A stretch of 6,119 nt of DNA from DASSUW01 sp035706585 (GTDB taxonomy: Bacteria > Actinomycetota > Thermoleophilia > Solirubrobacterales > Solirubrobacteraceae), in contig DASSUW010000392.1 in the NCBI GenBank assembly GCA_035706585.1, positions 1-6,119 of the forward strand, read 5' to 3'. Below the pieces are notes generated by a model that was not told the DNA's origin, did not search any database, and saw only the letters and a program-made list of their open reading frames with translations. The stretch's first letter is position 1. The number at the start of each line of letters is the position of its first letter. A program made the translations under genes and the position numbers. Shown piece by piece: positions 1 through 6,119 of this stretch.

Positions 1-1699
1 CCTGTTCCGCCCCTACCGGGGGCGGCTGGCGGCGGTGCTTGCGCTGATCGCGCTGTCGGCGGGGCTGGGGATGATCTCCCCGTTCCTGCTGCGCGACGTC
101 CTCGACCACGCGATCCCCGAGGACGACGACAAGCTGCTCGCGCTGCTGGTGGCGGGGATGATCGCCATCTCCGTCGCCACCGGCGTGCTCGGCGTCGGCC
201 AGACGTGGCTGTCCAACGTCGTCGGCCAGAAGGTCATGCACGACCTGCGCGCGCAGGTGTACCGCCACCTGCAGCGCCTCTCGCTCGCGTTCTTCACGCG
301 CACGCGCACGGGCGAGATCCAGTCGCGGATCGCCAACGACATCGGCGGCGTGCAGAACGTCGTCACCAGCACCGCGACCTCGATCGTCTCCAACGTCACC
401 ACGGTCATCGCGACCGTCGTGGCGATGATGCTGCTCGACTGGCGGCTCGCGCTGTTCTCGCTCGGGCTGACGCCGTTCTTCGTCCTGCTCGCCCGCCGCG
501 TCGGCGACCAGCGGCGCAAGATCGCCTCGACCCGCCAGAGCGCGATGGCCGACATCTCCTCGCTCGTGCAGGAGTCGCTGTCGGTGTCGGGGATCCTGCT
601 CGGCAAGACGATGGGCCGCGGCGACGAGCTCGCGGACCGGTTCGAGCGCGAGTCCGAGCGGCTGGCCGACCTCGAGGTCCGGTCGCGAATGGCGGGACGC
701 TGGGTGATGGCGTCGATCCAGACGTCGTTCGCGGTGATGCCCGCGCTCGTCTACCTGTTCGCCGGGCTGGCGCCGGGCGCGGTGACGATCGGCACGCTGG
801 TCGCGTTCACGACGCTGCAGACCCGCCTGTTCTGGCCGATCCAGTCGCTGCTCGGCGTCGGCGTCGACATCCAGACGTCGCTGGCGCTGTTCGAGCGCGT
901 GTTCGAGTACCTCGATCTCGAGGTCGACCTGCGCGAGGGGCGCCGCTCGCTCGACGCCTTGCGCGGCGAGGTCCGGTTCGACGACGTGTGGTTCCGCTAC
1001 GGCGAGGAGTGGACGCTGCGCGGCGTCGACCTCGAGGTGCCGGCCGGGACCAAGCTCGCACTGGTGGGCGAGACGGGGTCCGGCAAGACGACGGTCGGCT
1101 ATCTCGCCGCGCGCCTGTACGACCCCGAGCGTGGCGCGGTGCGGCTCGACGGCACCGACCTGCGCGACCTGCGCTTCGGCACGCTCGCCGACGCCGTCGG
1201 CGTCGTCTCGCAGGAGACCTATCTGTTCCACGCGTCGGTGCGGGAGAACCTGCGGTTCGCGCGGCCGGACGCCGGCGACGAGGAGATCGAGGAGGCCGCT
1301 GTGGCCGCGCAGATCCACGACACGATCGCCGCGCTGCCCGAGGGCTACGACACGGTCGTCGGCGAGCGCGGCTTCCGCTTCTCCGGCGGCGAGCGGCAGC
1401 GGATCGCGATCGCCCGGACGATCTTGCGCAACCCGCCGGTGCTCGTCCTGGACGAAGCGACGAGTGCGCTCGACGTCCAGACCGAGCGCGCCGTCGGCGA
1501 GGCGCTCGAGCGCCTGGCCGAGGGCCGCACCACGATCGTGATCGCGCACCGGCTCTCGACGGTCCGCGACGCCGACCAGATCGCTGTGCTCGACCGTGGC
1601 GCCGTCGCCGAGCGCGGCACGCACGAGGAGCTGCTCGCCGCAGGCGGCCGCTATGCCATGTTGGTCGCGCGCGACGGGGGAGTCGAGCTGCTCGCCTAG
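1..1699 (+). CDS. ABC exporter half-transporter (permease plus ATPase), 5'-truncated by the window edge
   Basis: This is a membrane-bound ABC exporter half-transporter that would work as a dimer and couple ATP hydrolysis to export of an unknown lipid, drug or peptide. The frame is open from base 2, and the residues before the first internal start (GTG at 35) read as a normal family N-terminus leading into transmembrane helix 1, so the true start lies upstream. Numbering from the codon at base 2 (565 residues visible), about 1-300 form the six-helix exporter membrane domain, with a coupling-helix segment TGEIQSRIANDI. The ATPase domain follows: A-loop Tyr333, Walker A GETGSGKTT 356-364, Q-loop Gln404, signature FSGGE 460-464, Walker B with Asp484 and catalytic Glu485, D-loop SALD 488-491, and H-loop His516. 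All catalytic residues are present, so it should be active. The signature departs slightly from LSGGQ. The substrate cannot be read from the sequence. Confidence 0.95.
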   Translation, partial: LFRPYRGRLAAVLALIALSAGLGMISPFLLRDVLDHAIPEDDDKLLALLVAGMIAISVATGVLGVGQTWLSNVVGQKVMHDLRAQVYRHLQRLSLAFFTRTRTGEIQSRIANDIGGVQNVVTSTATSIVSNVTTVIATVVAMMLLDWRLALFSLGLTPFFVLLARRVGDQRRKIASTRQSAMADISSLVQESLSVSGILLGKTMGRGDELADRFERESERLADLEVRSRMAGRWVMASIQTSFAVMPALVYLFAGLAPGAVTIGTLVAFTTLQTRLFWPIQSLLGVGVDIQTSLALFERVFEYLDLEVDLREGRRSLDALRGEVRFDDVWFRYGEEWTLRGVDLEVPAGTKLALVGETGSGKTTVGYLAARLYDPERGAVRLDGTDLRDLRFGTLADAVGVVSQETYLFHASVRENLRFARPDAGDEEIEEAAVAAQIHDTIAALPEGYDTVVGERGFRFSGGERQRIAIARTILRNPPVLVLDEATSALDVQTERAVGEALERLAEGRTTIVIAHRLSTVRDADQIAVLDRGAVAERGTHEELLAAGGRYAMLVARDGGVELLA

Positions 1700-1721
1700 A
1701 ACGTCCGTCGAGTGAGGTTCT

Positions 1722-1735
1722 GTCAGCCAGCTGAC
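1722..1735. repeat. Perfect 6-bp inverted repeat GTCAGC-CA-GCTGAC, candidate operator
   Basis: Two perfect 6-bp arms are separated by CA, in the short gap between the ABC transporter stop and the secreted-protein gene. The repeat falls where the spacer of the possible promoter for that gene would be, which is a common place for a repressor operator. It has no T-run and its stem is short, so it is a poor intrinsic terminator. The repeat is seen directly; operator function is inference. Confidence 0.35.
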
Positions 1736-1739
1736 TTCC

Positions 1740-1745
1740 TACCTT
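1740..1745 (+). promoter_or_regulatory. Possible -10 element (TACCTT) for a leaderless transcript
   Basis: TACCTT fits the loose actinobacterial TANNNT -10 pattern and ends 7 bases before the GTG at 1753, so transcription would start at or within a base of that codon. No Shine-Dalgarno sequence precedes either candidate start (TTG 1744 or GTG 1753), which fits leaderless translation. No good -35 is visible (TTCTGT at 1718-1723 is the nearest). This is a weak call based on spacing and the missing ribosome site. Confidence 0.25.
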
Positions 1746-1752
1746 GTATGTC

Positions 1753-2412
1753 GTGAAGCGCCGTCCCTCCGCCGCGATGCTGATCGCGCTGCTCGCGCTG
1801 TTCGTCGCCCTCGGCGGCCCGGCGCAGGCTGCGCGCGTGGTCAAGCGCGTCACGAGCGCGAGCGTCAAGGACCACTCGCTCAAGACCCGTGATCTCAGCC
1901 GCAAGACCGTGCGGCAGCTCAAGACACCGCGCAACAACTCGGTGACCGAGGCGAAGATCGCCGCCGGGGCGGTCACCGACGCGAAGGTCGCCACCCAGGC
2001 CATCGACACCCGCGCGGTCCGGGACCGCTCGCTGCGCGGAATCGATCTCGGCGTCGGCTCGGTGGGCGCGGGCGAGGTCGCCGACGGCTCGCTCACCGCG
2101 CGCGAGCTCGGGCGCTTCTACGGGCGCTTCCAGCTCAAGGACCCGATCCCGGCGCTGCACGAGGGCGAGTGCTGGTCGGGCGTGCCGAGCGGCCTGGCCG
2201 CCGAGCAGGCGGCGGCCGACATCTCGCAGGACCTCGTCATCGTCACACCCGACGCGACGTGGCCGCAGAACCAGCTCACCCTCACGGTCAAGACCGAGTC
2301 GACGACGGTCAAGCCCGGCCGTTTCGTGCTGGCCGCGTGCAACGTCGGCAGCGGCGGCATGACGGCGGCGTTCCGGCCGAGCTTCCGCTACCTGGTCGTC
2401 GACGTCCCGTAG
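1753..2412 (+). CDS. Secreted protein with 16 five-residue repeats and a C-terminal domain, function unknown
   Basis: The 219-residue product has a clear signal peptide: Lys-Arg-Arg at 2-4, a hydrophobic core at about 9-20, and likely cleavage near 26-27 after AQA. Next come two blocks with a strict five-residue period, residues 36-55 (4 units) and 62-121 (12 units), such as NSVTE, GAVTD and GSLTA. The third position of every unit is Val, Ile or Leu, as in the pentapeptide-repeat beta-helix fold, although the Ala-Asp/Asn-Leu consensus is only partly met. The C-terminal domain (about 122-219) looks beta-rich and has two cysteines (140 and 196) that could pair after export. I chose GTG 1753 because it puts the Arg-Arg-Pro-Ser signal at the start; an upstream TTG at 1744 would add three residues. 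Proteins of this build are, from memory, numerous in Thermoleophilia and uncharacterised. It ends 7 bp from the convergent SDR gene. Confidence 0.85.
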   Translation: MKRRPSAAMLIALLALFVALGGPAQAARVVKRVTSASVKDHSLKTRDLSRKTVRQLKTPRNNSVTEAKIAAGAVTDAKVATQAIDTRAVRDRSLRGIDLGVGSVGAGEVADGSLTARELGRFYGRFQLKDPIPALHEGECWSGVPSGLAAEQAAADISQDLVIVTPDATWPQNQLTLTVKTESTTVKPGRFVLAACNVGSGGMTAAFRPSFRYLVVDVP

Positions 2413-2419
2413 CCGCGCG

Positions 2420-3151
<732 letters not shown>

Positions 3152-4033
3152 CTAGCCAGCGTACTTGCGGGCGGCTCGCTCGACCGACGCCGCGTAGCCG
3201 CCGCCGAACAGCGCGGCGTGCACCAGCAGCGGGAACAGCTGGTAGAGCGGGACGCGGTCGCGCCAGCCGTCGGCGAGCGGCGCGACGTCCTCGTAGGCGG
3301 CGAAGAACCGCGGTCCCGGTGAGCCGAAGAGCTGCAGCATCGCGAGATCGACCTCGCGATGACCGCCGTAGGCGATCGGGTCGATGACGTACGGCCGGCC
3401 GCCGCTCCACAGCACGTTCCCGGACCACAGGTCGCCGTGCAGACGCGCGGGCGGCTCCGGCGGCCCGGCGAGGTCGTGGATGCGATCGCACACGGCCTCG
3501 ACCGCGCGCGCGCCCGCGCCCGACAGCCGCGCCGGACCGATCAGCGCCCTCAGCCGCCGCTCGGCGTAGAACGTGGGCCAGCCGTCGGCCGGGTCGTTCG
3601 GCAGCGCGAGCCGGCCGATGCGGAGAGGCGCGGCCGCGCCGCCCGGCGCGGACTCGCCGCGCGGCCGCGCGCCGCCGCTCGGCACCGCGTCGCCGTAGCT
3701 CTCTGCGCCGGCCTGATGCACGATCGCGAGGCCGCGGCCGAGCTCGTCCTCGTCGCCCGCGCCGCCCTCCTCGAGCCACTCCAGGGCGAGCAGCTCGCCG
3801 GAGGCCCCCAGCACCTCGGGCACGCCCACGCCGCCGGGCTCGCCGAGCCAGCGCAGCGCGGCCGCCTCGGCCTCGTACTCGCCCGCCGGCGCGTCCGCGC
3901 GGGTCTTCACGAACGCGCGGCCGCCGCCGGAGAGCTCGGCCACGTAGGCGTCGTTGATGTCGCCGCCACCGACCCGCCGCAGCGACTCGACGTCGCGTCC
4001 CGTGACCCGGGCGACGGCGGCCTCGAGGCTCAC
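3152..4033 (-). CDS. Fructosamine/ribulosamine-3-kinase family protein (protein deglycation)
   Basis: This 293-residue cytosolic kinase belongs to the FN3K family, which phosphorylates the 3-hydroxyl of ketoamines on glycated lysines so that the adduct falls off spontaneously. Motifs are GGGDINDAY (22-30), ATP-binding Lys43 in FVK, LALEWL (82-87), LGRGLAIVH (98-106), catalytic-loop HGDLWSGN (199-206, Asp201 and Asn206), metal-binding Asp218 in DPIAYGG, HREVDLAM (225-232), and the family C-terminal run with LYQLFPLLVH (263-272). Most characterised bacterial homologues prefer ribulosamine and erythrulosamine over fructosamine, so that substrate is favoured here. The GTG start overlaps the stop of the upstream phosphatase gene by four bases (GTGA), which indicates translational coupling. 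A Gly/Ala/Pro-rich stretch at about 115-138 makes the segment between Gly114 and Asn146 roughly 16 residues longer than I expect, and two copies of a palindrome lie in that DNA. Confidence 0.93.
   Translation of the reverse strand: MSLEAAVARVTGRDVESLRRVGGGDINDAYVAELSGGGRAFVKTRADAPAGEYEAEAAALRWLGEPGGVGVPEVLGASGELLALEWLEEGGAGDEDELGRGLAIVHQAGAESYGDAVPSGGARPRGESAPGGAAAPLRIGRLALPNDPADGWPTFYAERRLRALIGPARLSGAGARAVEAVCDRIHDLAGPPEPPARLHGDLWSGNVLWSGGRPYVIDPIAYGGHREVDLAMLQLFGSPGPRFFAAYEDVAPLADGWRDRVPLYQLFPLLVHAALFGGGYAASVERAARKYAG
3627..3640. repeat. 14-bp perfect palindrome GGCGCGGCCGCGCC (copy 1)
   Basis: This is a self-complementary 14-mer inside the kinase gene. It shares the 12-bp core GCGCGGCCGCGC with copy 2, the two cores being centred 31 bp apart. 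Both lie in the low-complexity insertion of the kinase. The repeat is seen directly; a role is not implied, because high GC favours such palindromes. Confidence 0.6.
3658..3671. repeat. 14-bp perfect palindrome CGCGCGGCCGCGCG (copy 2)
   Basis: This is the second self-complementary 14-mer, with the same 12-bp core as copy 1, in the DNA encoding the extra Gly/Ala/Pro-rich stretch of the kinase. The pair may reflect local duplication or expansion that lengthened the protein loop. Confidence 0.6.
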
Positions 4034-4473
4034 ACGCGGGCGCGCAGCTCGTCGAGCAGCTCGCGGCAGGCGGCCTCGACCATGTCGAGCACCGTCTCGA
4101 ACCCGCGATCGCCGCCGTAGTACGGATCCGGGACGTCGGCATCCGGCACCAGCAGCCGCACCTTCGCCGCGGCCTCCTCGTCCGGGGCCAGCGCGAGCAG
4201 CTCGCGCAGGTTCCCGCGGTCCATCGCGATCAGCATGTCGAAGTCGCGGAAGTCGGCCCGCCGCACCTGCCGGGCGGCGCCGGACAAGGTCACGCCGCGC
4301 CGGCGCGCGGCCAGCGTGGCCCGCTCGTCGGGCGGCTCGCCGGCGTGCCAGCCGCCGGTCCCGGCGCTGTCGACCTCGATGTCGAGGCCCGCGTCATCGA
4401 TCAACCGGCGCATCACGCCCTCCGCCGTCGGCGAGCGGCAGATGTTCCCCATGCACACGAACAGGATCCGCAT
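4030..4473 (-). CDS. Low-molecular-weight protein tyrosine phosphatase, likely ribulosamine-5-phosphatase partner
   Basis: This is a 147-residue cytosolic LMW-PTP, close to the usual 150-160. The P-loop CMGNICRS (7-14) holds nucleophile Cys7 and phosphate-binding Arg13, with the second cysteine, Cys12, also present. The general acid is Asp116 in DPYYGG (116-121), and the Ser-Ala-Gly-Thr and Met-Asp motifs (36-39, 84-85) are in place, so it should be active. The family hydrolyses phosphotyrosine. In addition, LMW-PTPs encoded directly before FN3K homologues, studied in Thermus thermophilus, remove the 5-phosphate from ribulosamine 5-phosphates. The same order is seen here with a 4-bp overlap, so I favour a deglycation role over signalling or capsule control; no tyrosine kinase or polysaccharide gene is nearby. 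The ATG at 4473 has no clear Shine-Dalgarno sequence. It is the first gene of the operon. Confidence 0.95.
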   Translation of the reverse strand: MRILFVCMGNICRSPTAEGVMRRLIDDAGLDIEVDSAGTGGWHAGEPPDERATLAARRRGVTLSGAARQVRRADFRDFDMLIAMDRGNLRELLALAPDEEAAAKVRLLVPDADVPDPYYGGDRGFETVLDMVEAACRELLDELRARV

Positions 4474-4551
4474 CGGCGGAAGAGGATGGCAGGCCCAGGC
4501 CGATCTGGTGCGGGCGCGTTATCCGGCCGTGGCGCGGGAAGCATTGGCGGC
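4474..4551. promoter_or_regulatory. Divergent intergenic region between the phosphatase operon and the coiled-coil gene
   Basis: These 78 bases must hold the start signals of the minus-strand operon and, unless it uses a distant promoter, of the plus-strand gene. The only AT-leaning element is GGATAAC on the minus strand (4518-4524), a possible -10 that would place transcription start about 38 bases before the phosphatase ATG; no matching -35 is evident. GGGAAG at 4536-4541 is a weak, rather distant ribosome site for the ATG at 4552. I see no operator or riboswitch. Confidence 0.35.
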
Positions 4552-4935
4552 ATGAACCCGCTGCTGTTCCCGCCGACGCTGATCAAGCGCGCGCTCGACG
4601 ATCTATCCGCGATCGCCGACGCGGCGCGCCGCCTGCCCGCCCTCGAGGAGCAGGTGCTCGACCGGATCGACCGCGTCGAGCGGCAGGCGCTCGCGCGCGT
4701 GGACGGCCTGACCGAGGAGCTGCGCGCGCTGCGGGCGGAGGTCGCGCCGATCCGCGAGATCACCAAGGTGCGCGAGGGGATCGACCCGCTCGACGACGAC
4801 ATGCGCGCCGTCCGCGTCTCGGTCGACGACCTCGAGCCGCTGATCCGCGGCGTCAACGCGCAGCTCGAACAGCTGCGCGCCGATCTCGGACCGCTCGGCG
4901 AGCTCGCCGACAAGATCCCGGGCGTCGGCCGCTAG
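4552..4935 (+). CDS. Small coiled-coil protein, function unknown
   Basis: I do not recognise this 127-residue protein. It is almost wholly helical in character, with abundant Leu, Ala, Arg, Asp and Glu, no Cys, Trp or Tyr, and a single Phe. Hydrophobic residues follow a coiled-coil 3-4 spacing from about 35 to 67 (35, 39, 42, 46, 50, 53, 57, 60, 64, 67). An amphipathic, proline-bounded segment (PLLFPPTLIKRAL) opens it, and a second helical stretch runs from about 80 to 121 before a short Pro-Gly tail. There is no signal peptide or transmembrane segment, so a cytoplasmic or peripheral membrane structural role is possible. An in-frame ATG at 4486 would add 22 Gly/Ala/Ser/Arg-rich residues; I prefer 4552 because that stretch is compositionally unlike the rest. 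Its stop codon overlaps that of the opposing glpF-like gene. Confidence 0.7.
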   Translation: MNPLLFPPTLIKRALDDLSAIADAARRLPALEEQVLDRIDRVERQALARVDGLTEELRALRAEVAPIREITKVREGIDPLDDDMRAVRVSVDDLEPLIRGVNAQLEQLRADLGPLGELADKIPGVGR

Positions 4936-5825
4936 GGCTGCTCCTCGACCGTGCGCCCGCGCTGCTCGACGTCGGGCGCCGGCGCCTCGCCGCGCGCGCG
5001 CAGCGTGTCGCGGATCCCGAGGTCGTAGACGAACGCCCCGATCAGTCCGCCCAAGGCCGGGCCGACGATCGGTATCCAGAGGTAGCCGCTCACGTTGCCG
5101 TAGTCGCCGGGGATCGCCACCTTCCCCCAGCCGGCGATCCAGGCGAACACCCGCGGGCCGAAGTCGCGCGCGGGGTTGATCGCATAGCCGGCGTTGGCGC
5201 CGAACGACAGCCCGATCGCGACGACGACGAACCCGATGATGAGCGGCGCCAGGTTCGCCTTCGGCGCCTGGTTGAGCTCATCGACCACGGCGAAGACGAA
5301 CGCGACCAGGAACGCGGTCCCGACCACCTGATCGACGAACGGCCCGACCCAGTTGCCGAAGTACTGCGCCGGGAACGTGGCGAAGATCGAGAACGTCGGC
5401 ACCGAGTTCGGATCGCCGCGCGTGATCTCGTGGGCCCGCTCGTAGGAGTCGATCGCGCCCTTGTAGACGATGTAGACGAGCAGCGCGCCGACGAACGCGC
5501 CGGCCACCTGAGCGGCGATGTAGCCGGGAACCTTGCGCCACGGGAAGCCGCGACGAGCGGCGAACGCGAGCGTCACGGCGGGATTGATGTGCGCGCCGCT
5601 GATGCCGCCGGCCACGTAGACGCCGAACGTCACCGCGAAGCCCCAGCCCCAGCCGATGATCAGCCAGTCACCGCTGGCCGCGAAGATCTCGCTGCCGCGA
5701 CCCGACTGGTTGAGCGCGGCCACGGCCATGGCCACGACGCCGTCGCCGAAGCAGATGAGGACGAACGTGCCGAGGAACTCCGCGAGCAGCTCGCCCGCCG
5801 TGCTGCGCCGCCACGCCGCGCGCAT
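4932..5825 (-). CDS. glpF: Glycerol uptake facilitator (aquaglyceroporin, MIP family)
   Basis: This inner-membrane channel passes glycerol and other small neutral solutes down their gradient. The 297 residues (E. coli GlpF has 281) contain both half-helix motifs, GAHINPAV with NPA at 81-83 and GYAINPARDFGPR with NPA at 217-219. Asp221 after the second NPAR marks the glycerol-conducting branch rather than water-only aquaporins. Aligned by eye with E. coli GlpF, the selectivity filter is Trp61, Gly205, Tyr214 and Arg220; Tyr replaces the E. coli Phe200. Segments such as the one from Phe222 to Gly234 (DFGPRVFAWIAGWG) match GlpF nearly residue for residue. The C-terminal tail after about 270 is charged and cytoplasmic. 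The ATG lies 2 bp after the upstream gene's stop, with GGTGG 7 bases before it as ribosome site. No glycerol kinase gene is visible in the window. Confidence 0.95.
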   Translation of the reverse strand: MRAAWRRSTAGELLAEFLGTFVLICFGDGVVAMAVAALNQSGRGSEIFAASGDWLIIGWGWGFAVTFGVYVAGGISGAHINPAVTLAFAARRGFPWRKVPGYIAAQVAGAFVGALLVYIVYKGAIDSYERAHEITRGDPNSVPTFSIFATFPAQYFGNWVGPFVDQVVGTAFLVAFVFAVVDELNQAPKANLAPLIIGFVVVAIGLSFGANAGYAINPARDFGPRVFAWIAGWGKVAIPGDYGNVSGYLWIPIVGPALGGLIGAFVYDLGIRDTLRARGEAPAPDVEQRGRTVEEQP

Positions 5826-5827
5826 GG

Positions 5828-6119
5828 TCAGGCCACCGGGGCGAGCTCGTCGAGCCGTGTCGCCGCCTCGGTGGGCGGGATCTCCGACACCTCGGCCACC
5901 ACGACGGCCCGCCCCGCGTGCAGCGCGTCGAGCACGTCCTGGGCGCGCTCGCGGCCGACCGAGAAGTGCCGCAACAACCGGCGGACGGTGGGATCGTCGC
6001 AGGCATCGGCGAACGATCCCTGGCGCTGGCGGCGAGCGTCGCCGGCGAACGTGCCACCCCCGACCCAGCGCGGCCGCGGCGGGCCGGCGAACTTCCCGAC
6101 CGGCGCATCCGGATCCACG
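5828..6119 (-). CDS. Hypothetical protein, probably continuing past the window edge
   Basis: The frame is open to the window edge. A GTG at 6118 could start a 96-residue protein, but the sequence there (GTG GAT CCG) has no visible ribosome site because the window ends, so a longer protein is equally likely. I do not recognise it confidently. The first third is rich in Gly, Pro and Arg (with GKFAGPPRPRW), followed by GSFADACDDP, a helix-like stretch (TVRRLLRHF), and a segment ALHAGRAVVVAEVSE whose Gly-Arg-hydrophobic-strand pattern faintly resembles the end of general-stress-protein 17M/YflT-like domains. There are no transmembrane segments. Its TGA ends 2 bp before the glpF start, so the two genes are very likely cotranscribed and translationally coupled. 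Nothing in it suggests glycerol metabolism. Confidence 0.6.
   Translation of the reverse strand, partial: VDPDAPVGKFAGPPRPRWVGGGTFAGDARRQRQGSFADACDDPTVRRLLRHFSVGRERAQDVLDALHAGRAVVVAEVSEIPPTEAATRLDELAPVA
5833..5837 (-). promoter_or_regulatory. Ribosome binding site for glpF (GGTGG) inside the end of the upstream gene
   Basis: GGTGG on the minus strand sits 7 bases before the glpF ATG at 5825 and differs from GGAGG by one base. It overlaps the last codons of the preceding reading frame, which fits coupled translation and supports the chosen ATG. Confidence 0.5.

Noticed and set aside
1067..1567. Signature motif FSGGE instead of LSGGQ as a sign of a degenerate ATPase
   Set aside because: Walker A Lys, Walker B Glu, Q-loop Gln and H-loop His are all intact, and the signature position varies naturally among exporters.
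205..1734. Long plus-strand open frame overlapping the ABC transporter gene
   Set aside because: It is rich in Arg, Ala and Pro with no domain, and lies wholly over a gene with intact ABC motifs. It is a high-GC shadow frame.
1722..1735. Inverted repeat as a terminator for the ABC transporter gene
   Set aside because: The stem is only 6 bp with a 2-base spacer and there is no T-run after it. An operator is a better, though unproven, reading.
807..2096. Long minus-strand open frame antisense to the ABC and secreted-protein genes
   Set aside because: Its translation is low-complexity Arg/Ala/Ser with no recognisable motif, and both plus-strand genes are convincing.
3627..3671. Pair of palindromes as a terminator or a mobile-element end
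   Set aside because: They sit inside an intact coding frame with no T-tract, no flanking target duplication and no transposase. They are kept only as local repeats.
3359..4120. Plus-strand open frame antisense to the kinase
   Set aside because: It is an antisense shadow of a clear FN3K-family gene with no supporting motifs.
4486..4551. N-terminal extension of the coiled-coil protein from the in-frame ATG at 4486
   Set aside because: The 22 added residues are Gly/Ala/Ser/Arg-rich and unlike the helical body, and the purine run before this ATG touches it and is too close to serve as a ribosome site. It cannot be fully excluded.

Overview
This window is very GC-rich (roughly 70% or more by eye) and almost entirely coding. 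Genes are densely packed, with several overlaps and GTG as well as ATG starts. The secreted protein at 1753-2412 opens with an Arg-Arg-Pro-Ser signal peptide followed by five-residue repeats. I associate that architecture with the actinobacterial class Thermoleophilia (Solirubrobacter, Conexibacter, Patulibacter). A soil actinobacterium of that kind is the best guess, inferred from style rather than from a marker gene.

Layout. (1) Positions 1-1699, plus strand: the 3' part of an ABC exporter half-transporter whose N-terminus lies outside the window. (2) 1753-2412, plus: a secreted protein of unknown function with 16 five-residue repeat units and a C-terminal domain with two cysteines; a perfect 6-bp inverted repeat and a possible leaderless promoter lie just before it. 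(3) 4473 down to 2420, minus: a tightly packed three-gene operon. Its order is a low-molecular-weight protein tyrosine phosphatase, a fructosamine/ribulosamine-3-kinase family protein (4-bp overlap) and a short-chain dehydrogenase/reductase (no gap). (4) 4552-4935, plus: a small coiled-coil protein of unknown function, divergent from the operon. (5) 6119 down to 4932, minus: the end of an unrecognised small protein, then an aquaglyceroporin of the GlpF type 2 bp downstream.

How the genes work together. The phosphatase and kinase form a known functional pair. Bacterial FN3K homologues mostly phosphorylate ribulosamines and erythrulosamines on glycated lysines, and the partner LMW-PTP removes the terminal phosphate left when ribose 5-phosphate or erythrose 4-phosphate is the glycating sugar. 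The operon is therefore best read as protein or amine deglycation (repair of sugar-phosphate damage). The abutting SDR is a candidate for reducing the reactive dicarbonyl released by the repair; this is my hypothesis and is not established. The ABC exporter, the secreted repeat protein, the coiled-coil protein and the GlpF pair have no evident functional link to the operon. No RNA gene, mobile element, CRISPR array or convincing terminator was seen, and no non-coding stretch exceeds 80 bases.
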